DNA from: an uncultured Lachnospiraceae bacterium
GTDB taxonomy: Bacteria; Bacillota; Clostridia; Lachnospirales; Lachnospiraceae
Direction of reading: 5' to 3'
Length of the DNA: 34,820 bases
Assembly (NCBI GenBank): GCA_910587955.1
Contig: CAJUNN010000026.1
Location: 2,506 to 37,325 of the forward strand
The translations under genes and the position numbers were made by a program. This document shows positions 23,558-30,631 of this stretch, one piece after another; the first letter of the stretch is position 1, and every line of letters starts with the position of its first letter. Under the pieces are notes generated by a model that was not told the origin of the DNA, did no database searches, and saw only the letters and a list, made by a program, of their open reading frames with translations.

Positions 23558-24022
23558 TCAAGAATCTATCATTTTCACGACAGATAAACATGGTTCAAAG
23601 AAAATGATGTAGTTGTCAACTGTGGTATAAGGGCTGTATTTGCTTCGGTAGCACTGCAGGGCATCAGATAGGAATTCAGGTGTTACCTCTAAAAATTCGG
23701 CCACTTCATGTATTTCTGTTAAATGAGCTTCATATGCAGAAATAATCCCTCTTAACCCGATCTGCTTATTGTAAGCCCAGAGCCGAGCCAGCAGCTCTTG
23801 CTTGCGGTTTCTGGCGTCTTCCTGGTTCAGAATGTCCCCGACTGTGGTGTAGTGGTGGCCGAGTTCTTCTGCCAGGATGCAGGATTTTTCCACGGAAGTA
23901 AGAGACTTATGTATAGCAATATTTCCGTTGCAATATAAGCCTTTCATCCCTTTTACTCCGGATAGATCCATTTCTTTTATGAATATATCTTCGTTTTGGA
24001 TTTGCAGTTCTTCATAAGTCAT
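23558..24022 (-). CDS. ImmA/IrrE-family metallopeptidase
   Basis: 154 residues. A soluble protease of the type that cleaves a partner XRE repressor (ImmA acting on ImmR in ICEBs1) on DNA damage or related cues. The zinc motif reads AEELGHHYTT at about 51-60. The first histidine of HExxH is replaced by glutamate (E52-E53-L-G-H56-H57), a variant common in phage-borne members. The C-terminal half (IHEVAEFLEVTPEFLSDAL) is the usual recognition-type region. The gene follows the XRE gene with six bases between, the classical immR-immA order. Activity is probable but depends on whether the variant motif still binds zinc. Confidence 0.85.
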   Translation of the reverse strand: MTYEELQIQNEDIFIKEMDLSGVKGMKGLYCNGNIAIHKSLTSVEKSCILAEELGHHYTTVGDILNQEDARNRKQELLARLWAYNKQIGLRGIISAYEAHLTEIHEVAEFLEVTPEFLSDALQCYRSKYSPYTTVDNYIIFFEPCLSVVKMIDS

Positions 24023-24028
24023 AAACGA

Positions 24029-24337
24029 TCATTCCTTTGGCCGGGCAGCGAGAAGCAGCCTTTTATATTCTTCGATCTTATCTAACTCTTCCGGCGTGAA
24101 ATTTTCACCTTCTTTATGAGCGGCAGTTGTTTCCATAAAATTATCTGCATCATCAAAATCGTTCAGAGAAAGCCCCAATACTTTAGCGACAGCCTTTAAT
24201 GTTTCAAGCTTGGGGTCCTTTGTTGCACCGCTTAAAATTTTATTTAAGGTTCCAACAGGCACGCCGGAAGCTGCCGAGAGTTCTTCGGTTGTAAGATTTA
24301 ACTTCTTTTTGTAAATTGCAATGTTCTCCAATCCCAT
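24029..24337 (-). CDS. XRE-family repressor, ImmR-like
   Basis: 102 residues. N-terminal helix-turn-helix (about 5-60: NLTTEELSAASGVPVGTLNKILSGATKDPKLETL) with a short C-terminal helix that would serve dimerisation and protease recognition. It starts at ATG 24337 with GGAGGTA upstream on the minus strand. It is divergent from the phage-like gene at 24494, and the region between contains four copies of ACCGTTAA-like half-sites placed over both promoters, the layout of a lysogeny switch. It probably represses both itself and the rightward genes. Confidence 0.9.
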   Translation of the reverse strand: MGLENIAIYKKKLNLTTEELSAASGVPVGTLNKILSGATKDPKLETLKAVAKVLGLSLNDFDDADNFMETTAAHKEGENFTPEELDKIEEYKRLLLAARPKE

Positions 24338-24361
24338 TGTAGTACCTCCGTCTATGTATAT

Positions 24362-24473
24362 ATTTTACCGCTAAGTAGTTTTATAGTCAATAATAATTTT
24401 CCATTAACGGTAAATAGTGTATTGACATTGACCGTTAAAGGGATTAATATGTAATAAAATAACCGTTAACGGT
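24362..24473. promoter_or_regulatory. Divergent promoters with four repressor half-site clusters
   Basis: Rightward promoter: TTGACA (24422-24427), 17 bases, TAATAT (24445-24450). Leftward promoter on the minus strand: TTGACT (24390-24385), 17 bases, TAAAAT (24367-24362). Operator motif ACCGTTAA or its complement occurs at 24367-24374 (ACCGCTAA), 24404-24411, 24431-24438 and as the perfect palindrome ACCGTTAACGGT at 24462-24473. One lies at the leftward -10, one between the rightward -35 and -10, and the palindrome just downstream of the rightward start. Confidence 0.8.
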
Positions 24474-24493
24474 AGAATGGAGGAACAGATGGA

Positions 24494-24904
24494 ATGAATA
24501 AGAGAAATTTAAAGCTTGATGAATATGGTATTAGTAATAAACGGTTCAAGGAACTTTCCGGTTTCTGTGAACAGTACCCGGAGTGGGTGGAGGAATTAAA
24601 GCACAAGACAGATACGGTAAAAAGCGTACATGTGACGGGTATGCCGATGGCGCCTTCCCAGAGGAGTGATCAGACAGCAGCATTGGCAGTGCGCCGGGCG
24701 GAGCTTCAGGAAAGGTGTAAGCTGATCGAACAGATGGCTCTCCAGGCAAATGCAGATCTGCAAGAATACATAATCCGCTCCGTTTGTTATGAGGAACCGT
24801 TCTGGTATCTCCGGGACATCCGGGGGATGCCTTGCAGCCAGAGAAGCTTTTATGATTATCGAAGGTACTTTTTCTACCTCCTGGATCAGAATAAGAAAAT
24901 GTGA
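24494..24904 (+). CDS. Phage-type protein of unknown function
   Basis: 136 residues, basic, without membrane segments. It begins LKLDEYGISNKRFKELSGFC and ends with an aromatic helix-turn-helix-like stretch (EEPFWYLRDIRGMPCSQRSF). I recall similar short proteins from Clostridia prophages near the start of the late region, where ArpU/RinA-type late regulators sit, but the family is not certain. GGAGG lies ten bases before ATG 24494. It is the first gene under the rightward repressor-controlled promoter. If it is a late-gene activator, it would drive the lysis genes downstream; that is inference from order. Confidence 0.7.
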   Translation: MNKRNLKLDEYGISNKRFKELSGFCEQYPEWVEELKHKTDTVKSVHVTGMPMAPSQRSDQTAALAVRRAELQERCKLIEQMALQANADLQEYIIRSVCYEEPFWYLRDIRGMPCSQRSFYDYRRYFFYLLDQNKKM

Positions 24905-25022
24905 CCACCTTAAGGACGTACTTCCGTGATATTATGGTATTGTCCACTGAGGGTAGCATTATAAGATATAAATTAAACGACCTTAGCTTCCCAGGTAATG
25001 ATTGCAACCAGTGTAGAGTTGA

Positions 25023-25193
25023 GATAACCATTCCGGAACAGCAGCGGTTTTTGGGGGAAACATCTTAGGGCAGGTATGCCCGCAGTACGGGGCGCTAGGG
25101 GGTGCCGGCATGGCTCCTATTGTACTGGAAAGCTGTAGTTCTGGAGATTCCGGGAGGGGAGGGTGCATTATTGTTTATGGAGGAATAAGGAAA
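25023..25193 (+). pseudogene. Possible 3' remnant of a phage tail-type gene
   Basis: The 24905-25193 gap has no complete gene. In one frame from 25023 it reads a glycine-rich stretch (GNILGQVCPQYGALGGAG, then GRGGCIIVYGG) that resembles the glycine-rich C-terminal end of phage tail-fibre proteins. It is open upstream only to a stop at 25020-25022 and runs on in frame into the next gene. Its place just before the lysis cassette is where a tail gene ends in intact phages. The part before it (24905-25020) holds only a weak promoter-like TTGTCC/TAAGAT pair. Low confidence. Confidence 0.3.
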
Positions 25194-25472
25194 ATGTATA
25201 TTAATCCCAATACGGTTGTAATGGCCGCAAGTGTGATTTCGGCGCTTGCGGTCATTTTTTCTGCCGTGTTTGCCGTATACCGCTGGTATCTGCGGCAGAA
25301 CCAGCAGGACAAAGAAATTGAAAATATCAAAGCAGAACAGTGTTTGCTTACATATGGTATATTAGCCTGTTTGAAAGGGCTGCAGGAAAAGGGGTGCAAC
25401 GGCCCCGTTACGGAGGCAGTCGGCAGGATCGAGAAGCATATCAATAAGCAGGCACATGATCAGGAAGATTAG
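25194..25472 (+). CDS. Small membrane protein of the phage lysis cassette
   Basis: 92 residues. One transmembrane helix (about 8-30, MAASVISALAVIFSAVFAVY) is followed by a charged cytoplasmic segment (RQNQQDKEIENIKAEQ) and a conserved-looking tail (LACLKGLQEKGCNGPVTEAVGRIEKHI). Proteins of this shape stand directly before holins in many Clostridia phages; their role in lysis is not established. The start ATG 25194 is supported by GGAGGAATAAGG; a longer in-frame start at 25110 would add the presumed tail-gene remnant and is less likely. The holin-like gene follows after 15 bases. Confidence 0.75.
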   Translation: MYINPNTVVMAASVISALAVIFSAVFAVYRWYLRQNQQDKEIENIKAEQCLLTYGILACLKGLQEKGCNGPVTEAVGRIEKHINKQAHDQED

Positions 25473-25487
25473 AGGAGGAATTGAAAA

Positions 25488-25811
25488 ATGAATATGGAAC
25501 TTTTGATGCAGTATGTAACCTACACGCTTATGGCCATCGGCGTGCTGGCCTTTTTGACGGCGGTGATTGTCCAAGTGATTAAGGAAATGCCGGGCCTGCA
25601 GCGTATCCCCACAAGTGCCGTAGCGCTGGCGGTGTCGCTGATTCTGTGTCTGCTGGCCGTGGCAGCCGCCTGCCAGTATTTCAAAATCGCAGTGCTCTGG
25701 TATTACTGGATTGGCTCTGTTGTAGCAGCCTTTCTTGTATACCTGGTGGCAACCGGGGGCTGGGAGCGTGTGACGGAGCTGTGGCACAGAACGAAATATA
25801 ACAGAAAATAA
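25488..25811 (+). CDS. Phage holin-like membrane protein
   Basis: 107 residues with three hydrophobic segments (about 8-31, 42-62, 68-88), short loops and a charged C-terminal tail (WHRTKYNRK). This is the size and topology of phage holins that form membrane lesions to release or activate the endolysin. AGAGGAGGAA precedes ATG 25488; ATG 25494 is also possible. It lies between the small membrane protein and the amidase, the standard holin position. The assignment rests on topology and context rather than a diagnostic motif. Confidence 0.8.
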   Translation: MNMELLMQYVTYTLMAIGVLAFLTAVIVQVIKEMPGLQRIPTSAVALAVSLILCLLAVAAACQYFKIAVLWYYWIGSVVAAFLVYLVATGGWERVTELWHRTKYNRK

Positions 25812-25835
25812 ACAGAAATAGAAAGTGAGGAAGAT

Positions 25836-26537
25836 ATGAAAGTATTATTGTCAGTAGGGCACAGCATTTTAAAATCCGGTGCCTGCACCAGTGCAGACGG
25901 CCGGCCGTATGGCGGCGTACTGGAGTACAGCTACAACAAGGGAATCGTAAACCGGACGGCGGAATACCTCCGCAAAGCCGGCCATAGGGTGGATGTGCTG
26001 CTTTGCCCGGAACTGCAGTTTTCAAGAAGCACGGAGGAAAGCGCTTATAAGATCCAGCGGGTCAACAAAGGCGGTTATGACCTGGTTGTAGAATTGCACC
26101 TGAATGCTTCCAAATATCACAATGCCGGAGGATGCGAAGTTTTCTATATCTGCGAAAAAGGAAAACAGATTGCACAGCAGATACAGGGGCGGCTGTCTGC
26201 CGTATTTTCCGGCCGTCCGATTCAGCGCCGGACGGATTTGTATATGCTCACCAAGACCGTACCTGTGGCCCTGATTGTGGAAAGCTTCTTCTGCGATAAT
26301 GCCGCAGACTGCGCCGCAGCCAAGAAGGCAGATGTTGCCCGTCTGATTGCGGAAGGAATCCACGGAAGGGATATTCCGGGAGACAGGCTGGAATCAGAAG
26401 AAATAAACAAAGAAGAAGCGGCGGAAGGAACGCTGTACCGTGTCCAGGTAGGTGCCTATAGCGTTAGGGCCAACGCCGAAGCCATGAAGAAAGAACTCCA
26501 GGCAGCAGGGTTTGAGGCAATTTTGGTAGCGGCATAA
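25836..26537 (+). CDS. N-acetylmuramoyl-L-alanine amidase (Amidase_3) with C-terminal SPOR-like segment, phage endolysin
   Basis: 233 residues. Zinc amidase that cleaves the MurNAc-L-Ala bond of peptidoglycan. The Amidase_3 domain (about 1-175) has ligands H9 (VGHS), E30 (GGVLEYSYN) and H88 (ELHLNAS), and catalytic E149 (VESFF). A linker rich in glutamate leads to a SPOR-like segment (YRVQVGAYSVRANAEAMKKEL, about 201-233) that is only half the usual length, so it may be truncated or a single repeat. No signal peptide, as expected for a holin-dependent endolysin. GTGAGGAAG precedes ATG 25836. A strong terminator closes the cassette. Confidence 0.92.
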   Translation: MKVLLSVGHSILKSGACTSADGRPYGGVLEYSYNKGIVNRTAEYLRKAGHRVDVLLCPELQFSRSTEESAYKIQRVNKGGYDLVVELHLNASKYHNAGGCEVFYICEKGKQIAQQIQGRLSAVFSGRPIQRRTDLYMLTKTVPVALIVESFFCDNAADCAAAKKADVARLIAEGIHGRDIPGDRLESEEINKEEAAEGTLYRVQVGAYSVRANAEAMKKELQAAGFEAILVAA

Positions 26538-26553
26538 AAGGCTATTGGTGACG

Positions 26554-26584
26554 GCCCCGGGATCGCTCCCGGGGCTGTTTTTTT
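26554..26584 (+). terminator. Strong intrinsic terminator after the endolysin gene
   Basis: A 9-bp perfect GC-rich stem (GCCCCGGGA with TCCCGGGGC) with a 4-base loop, then TGTTTTTTT. It insulates the next operon from the prophage transcript. Confidence 0.93.
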
Positions 26585-26677
26585 GATCTTATTTCCGGTA
26601 CAATTAGTAACAAATAGGAACAAACACAGCGGAAACTGTATATTGCGCCATTCATCTTAAAGAAATCTCTAAAATTT

Positions 26678-26710
26678 TTAGAGAAAACTTAGAGATTCTC
26701 CTGCTACGAT
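26678..26710 (+). promoter_or_regulatory. Direct-repeat regulator site and promoter of the lipoprotein/ABC/adaptor operon
   Basis: TTAGAGA (26678-26684), four bases, TTAGAGA (26689-26695), nine bases, TACGAT (26705-26710) with a TG extension at 26702-26703. No good -35. The repeat, 11-base period and 9-base distance equal those at the second response regulator's own promoter. Just upstream, TCTCTAAAA and TTTTAGAGA form a palindrome around 26666-26684, which adds an inverted half-site. Confidence 0.7.
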
Positions 26711-26753
26711 AACCGGGAAAGCAGATAAGAAATGACAAGCGAGGAGGAAGAAC

Positions 26754-27329
26754 ATGAAAAAAGACTGGAAGAAACAAATGCAGATAGCGGCGCTGACGGC
26801 TCTCGTAAGCCTTTCCCTGGCGGGATGCAGCGGGGAGAAGAAGCCGGAGCAGACAGCGGATTTGCCGGAAGCCGCTGCGTCGGCCGGGGAAGAGGGAAAT
26901 CCGGTTCAGGAGCCGGAAACGCCTGAACAGCCGGAAGAAGTCCAAAAGAAAGATCCGGAGGGCACGGCGCCTGAGCAGGAGCCGGATTCCTCTCAGGCGG
27001 CGGAATCCCTGACCGGAGATATCCGGGAGGTGGGAGAGCAGACATTTACCGTTGCAAAAGCGCTGGAGGAAGAGTCGGAGGACGGAGGAGACATTCTGAC
27101 CGTGCCCGTCGGAGATGGCTCGCTGGAAGAAACGGATCTGGTCACAGTGTCCTACGATGAAAGTACGGCCTTTGAGAAACAGACCATCTGGGACGGAGGT
27201 GCAAAGCATGAGGAGACGCAGGGGTCGGCCCAGGATTTGGAGAAAGGGAGAATGGTGGTGATGTCAGGTTACTATGAAGGCCAGGTCTTCCATGCGGTCA
27301 AGGTGCGTGTGGTGGAGGTAGTGCTGTAG
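26754..27329 (+). CDS. Lipoprotein of unknown function, first gene of the operon
   Basis: 191 residues. Signal peptide with lipobox LSLAGC, lipidated cysteine C25. A low-complexity linker rich in glutamate, proline and glutamine (about 28-85) is followed by a small beta-rich domain (about 88-191, ITEVGE-like start and ending VFHAVKVRVVEVVL) that resembles a small OB- or barrel-type fold; I cannot assign a family. GAGGAGGAAG precedes ATG 26754. It is the promoter-proximal gene of an operon with a solute-binding lipoprotein, two permeases and an adaptor, and could be an extra substrate-capture or surface accessory subunit. Function unknown. Confidence 0.85.
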   Translation: MKKDWKKQMQIAALTALVSLSLAGCSGEKKPEQTADLPEAAASAGEEGNPVQEPETPEQPEEVQKKDPEGTAPEQEPDSSQAAESLTGDIREVGEQTFTVAKALEEESEDGGDILTVPVGDGSLEETDLVTVSYDESTAFEKQTIWDGGAKHEETQGSAQDLEKGRMVVMSGYYEGQVFHAVKVRVVEVVL

Positions 27330-27364
27330 CATAGCGTTTGAAACCGGAAAGGAAAGGTGGAACT

Positions 27365-29710
27365 ATGAATCAGAAAAGATGGAAACGGATGACAGCGTGG
27401 ATTCTCATGGGGATTCTGCTGCTGATGAGCGGATGTTCCGGGAAAGGGGGAGCGGATATCCCAAAGGAGACAAAGCCGGAGGGCGGGGAGCCTGCCAAGG
27501 AAACCCAGATGGGACGTTATCTGGAGGAGGAGATAGAGCTGCCGGAGGAAGCCTTGGGCAGCCGGGGCAGCTGGGAAGGGGCCTCTTTGAAACGGCTGGA
27601 AAGCGGAGAATTGGCTTTATTGAATGTCAGTGCAGGCTTCTTTGTCTCTTCGGATCAGGGAACGACCTGGGAGCGGCGGGAGATGCCAGCCCTGGATAAG
27701 CTAACGGAAGAGAATTACTATGTTCCCGGGCAGGCCATTGCCCCGGACGGCTCCGTAGCCATTATCTATGCCGGGGGAGATGAGGAGGAAGAAGCGGAAG
27801 AAGAGGAAGAAGCGGGGAAATACCGGCCGAAATATCTCTACCTGGATGGGGAAGGGAAGGAGCATCCCATCCAGTATACGGATAAAGAGAATTATCTGAC
27901 GGAATTTGCCTTCGGGAGGGACAGCAGGCTGTATGCTTTCAGCTCCGGGGGGAGTGTCTATGAGATCAGCCGGGAGGACGGCACAGCCCGGCAGATATTT
28001 GAAACGGACGGCACGGCAGATTATATCTGTTTTACGGAGACTTATCTGACAGCAGCTACCTCGGGCGGCTTTGTTGTCTATAATCTGGAGACAGAAAGCC
28101 TGGAGGAGGATCCGGTGATCCAAGAGTTCCTTTCGGAGAATGTCGGCGGAGCAATCGGTGCGGTGACGGGCAGCCATCCGGTTGTCATGGCAGCAGGGCC
28201 GGAAAAAGATACGATTTATCTGGCTCTGGACAAAGGGCTTTTCCGCCATGTGATTGGAGGGACGGTCATAGAACAGGTGGCGGACGGGGCGCTGAATTCC
28301 CTGGGAGATCCCCAGATGTCCCTTCTAAGCATGGAGGTTTTTTCCGATGAAGCGCTTGTGATTTTGTATAATGAAATTCAGCTGTACCGCTATGTCTACG
28401 ATCCCAATCTTCCTGCCGTACCGGAGGAGCAGATTAGTATTTACAGCCTGGAAGAGGATTATACCATACGCCAGGCGGTGAGTTTGTACCAAAAGAAGAA
28501 TCCGGGAGTTTATATCCGCTATGAGGTGGGAATGTCCGGCGACGACGGAGTGACCCGGGAGGATGCCATTAAAAACCTGAACACCCGGATGCTTTCTGGA
28601 AACGGTCCGGATCTTCTGGTCCTGGACGGACTTCCTGAGAAATCTTACCGGGAGAAGGGAATTCTGGCAGATTTGACGGAGACGGAGAAGGAGCTGACAG
28701 GAGAACATGCACTCTTTTCCAATCTGGTGGATGCCTGCCGGACAGAAGGTGCTCTTTACTCTCTGCCGGTGCGCTTCCAGATACCGCTTCTGGTGGGAGA
28801 AACGGAAGATCTAAAGAGCATTACGGATCTGGCTTCTCTGGCGGATGCGGTGGAAAAGCTGCGGGCAGAGTATCCCGAGGGAGGGATTACCAGTATTCCT
28901 ATGGAAGAGTTGATTCTTGGGAATCTGGGGCTTGCCTGCCGGGGGGCATGGACGGATGAGAAAGGCGATCTTGACACAAAAGCCCTGACGGAGTTTCTCA
29001 CCCAGGCGAAGCGTATTTATGAGGCGGAACTGGCGGGCTATAACGAAACTGAAATGCAGGTGTACCAGGAGCGGATTCAAAAGCTCCGCCAGGAGGGAGA
29101 TGTCCTCCGCTACTATATGAACGTGGGGTCCCAGGCCATCAGCATTGCCATGGGTGAACTGCATATGGGAACCGGTGTGGTGAGTGACATGAAATCGGAC
29201 TTTAATACCCTCACAAGCGTTATGGAACAGATGGAAGGCCTGGATTTTAATCTCTGTCCGGGGCAGGAGGAAGCTTCCTTTATTCCGGTAGCCCGGGTAG
29301 GCATTTTTGCCCAGTCCATGGAAAAAGAACAGGCTCGGTCCTTCTTCCGGTTCCTGTTTGGTCCGGAGCTTCAGGATATGGATTTGGGAAGCGGTTTTCC
29401 CGTAAACCAGGCATCCTTCGAAAAGATGAAAGAGGAGCCGGAGGAAGGGGAATCCGGCGGAAGTTATTCCATCAGCTCCAGCAACGGGGAAGGCGGGATC
29501 GGATTTTCCCTGAATGTTGTCTGGGCTTCGCCGGAACAGTTTGAACGGCTGAAAGAGATCGTAAATTCCCTGAAAACAGCAGGTGTCAGTGATTCTGTGA
29601 TTGAGAATAACGTCTATGAGACGGGAGTAAAAGTCTTAAACGGCACTATGGAGGTCAAGGATGCCGTGGATGAGATTGTAAAAAAGGCGGCCATTTATCT
29701 GGCAGAGTAG
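27365..29710 (+). CDS. Large two-part extracellular solute-binding lipoprotein (propeller-like N-terminus plus family 1 SBP domain)
   Basis: 781 residues, about twice the usual size of a sugar-binding protein. Lipobox LLMSGC with C24. Residues about 45-350 form repeated beta-strand units, with FFVSSDQGTTWERRE recalling a BNR/sialidase-type repeat and a very acidic loop (DEEEEAEEEEEAG, 27779-27820), so a propeller-like domain is likely. From about 360 (QISIYSLEEDYTIRQAVSLYQKKNPGV) begins an ABC binding-protein domain with NGPDLLVLDGLPEK and C-terminal helices. ATG 27365 fits the signal peptide and is preceded by AAAGGTGGAA; an upstream TTG start is unlikely. The permeases follow, so it probably delivers a ligand to them. 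The ligand is unknown. Confidence 0.88.
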   Translation: MNQKRWKRMTAWILMGILLLMSGCSGKGGADIPKETKPEGGEPAKETQMGRYLEEEIELPEEALGSRGSWEGASLKRLESGELALLNVSAGFFVSSDQGTTWERREMPALDKLTEENYYVPGQAIAPDGSVAIIYAGGDEEEEAEEEEEAGKYRPKYLYLDGEGKEHPIQYTDKENYLTEFAFGRDSRLYAFSSGGSVYEISREDGTARQIFETDGTADYICFTETYLTAATSGGFVVYNLETESLEEDPVIQEFLSENVGGAIGAVTGSHPVVMAAGPEKDTIYLALDKGLFRHVIGGTVIEQVADGALNSLGDPQMSLLSMEVFSDEALVILYNEIQLYRYVYDPNLPAVPEEQISIYSLEEDYTIRQAVSLYQKKNPGVYIRYEVGMSGDDGVTREDAIKNLNTRMLSGNGPDLLVLDGLPEKSYREKGILADLTETEKELTGEHALFSNLVDACRTEGALYSLPVRFQIPLLVGETEDLKSITDLASLADAVEKLRAEYPEGGITSIPMEELILGNLGLACRGAWTDEKGDLDTKALTEFLTQAKRIYEAELAGYNETEMQVYQERIQKLRQEGDVLRYYMNVGSQAISIAMGELHMGTGVVSDMKSDFNTLTSVMEQMEGLDFNLCPGQEEASFIPVARVGIFAQSMEKEQARSFFRFLFGPELQDMDLGSGFPVNQASFEKMKEEPEEGESGGSYSISSSNGEGGIGFSLNVVWASPEQFERLKEIVNSLKTAGVSDSVIENNVYETGVKVLNGTMEVKDAVDEIVKKAAIYLAE

Positions 29711-29732
29711 GAAAGAAGAAGGAGGAAGGAGT

Positions 29733-30629
29733 GTGCCGGGCAGAAAGACGAAGAGGGCAAAGACGGGAAGATATCATAAAACGGAGCGTGCCTGGGCAGT
29801 CTTTCTGCTGCCCAGCCTGGCCGGGGTTTTTGTCTTTGTGTGCCTGCCTTTCCTGGACGTGGTACGGCGGTCTTTTCTGACCGCCGTTACCCAGGAATGG
29901 TCCGGATTTCGCAATTATCAGGCAGTTTTTCAAAACCAGGCTTTTATGCTGGCAGTAAAAAATACCCTGCGCTTTACGGCTGTGTGCCTGCCGCTGCTCA
30001 TCGGGCTTGGTCTTTTTCTGGCAGTTCAGATCGGGAAACTTCGGAAGATGCAGCTAATCAAATCCTTGTTTCTCTTTCCTCTGGCTATGCCGGCTGCTGC
30101 AATCGTTCTCGTGTGGAAAATGATATTTTCCAGGCAGGGCTTTCTCAATCTTTTGCTTAACAGCCTTCATCTGATTCCGGAGAGCGGAGCTGTGGACTAT
30201 ATGGATTCCGCCGCTGCCTTCTGGGTGCTGGTATTCAGCTACATTTGGAAAAACCTGGGATATACCATAATCCTTTGGCTGGCCGGCATCTTTGCCATTC
30301 CCACGGATATTCTGGATGCGGCCAGGGCGGACGGGGCTACGGAGCGCCAGTGTTTCTGGTATGTGATTTTTCCCAATCTGAAAGGGAGCCTTTATACCAT
30401 TACCGTGCTTTCCTTCCTGAATTCCTTCAAGGCTTTCCGGGAGGCATATCTGGTGGCGGGTTCCTATCCCCACGAGAGCATGTACCTGCTGCAGCATCTT
30501 TTTAATAACTGGTTTGTAAATCTGGAGCTGGATAAGATGGCGGCGGCAGCGGTCTTAGTGGGAACGGTTCTTTTTCTGGCTGTCGTTTTGCTGCAGAAAG
30601 CCTGGGATCCCAAAGAAAGAGAGGAGTAG
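29733..30629 (+). CDS. Sugar-type ABC transporter permease, MalF-like
   Basis: 298 residues, six hydrophobic segments. One of two membrane subunits of a carbohydrate-uptake type 1 importer. The coupling loop is intact (DAARADGATERQCFWYVIFPNLKGS), so it should dock an ATPase. The start is GTG 29733 behind AAGAAGGAGGAAGGAG; GTG 29731 is out of frame. The N-terminal tail is short and strongly basic (PGRKTKRAKTGRYHKTERA). It pairs with the MalG-like gene three bases on. No ATPase gene exists in the operon; importers of this class in Firmicutes often share a general ATPase such as MsmX encoded elsewhere. Confidence 0.94.
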   Translation: MPGRKTKRAKTGRYHKTERAWAVFLLPSLAGVFVFVCLPFLDVVRRSFLTAVTQEWSGFRNYQAVFQNQAFMLAVKNTLRFTAVCLPLLIGLGLFLAVQIGKLRKMQLIKSLFLFPLAMPAAAIVLVWKMIFSRQGFLNLLLNSLHLIPESGAVDYMDSAAAFWVLVFSYIWKNLGYTIILWLAGIFAIPTDILDAARADGATERQCFWYVIFPNLKGSLYTITVLSFLNSFKAFREAYLVAGSYPHESMYLLQHLFNNWFVNLELDKMAAAAVLVGTVLFLAVVLLQKAWDPKEREE

Positions 30630-30631
30630 CC

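Larger units (their letters stand above)
23558..26585. mobile_element. Short prophage relic: repressor/protease pair, one phage-like gene and a lysis cassette
   Basis: Between the second two-component system and its presumed target operon lie, in order, an ImmA-type protease and XRE repressor (minus strand), a divergent promoter region with repeated operators, one phage-type gene, a small membrane protein, a holin-like protein and an amidase ending in a strong terminator. There is no integrase, replication, packaging, capsid or tail gene, so it is not a complete phage. The boundaries given are those of the recognisable genes; true ends are unknown. A 13-base repeat (23412-23424 and 26660-26672) flanks it. 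Confidence 0.7.
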
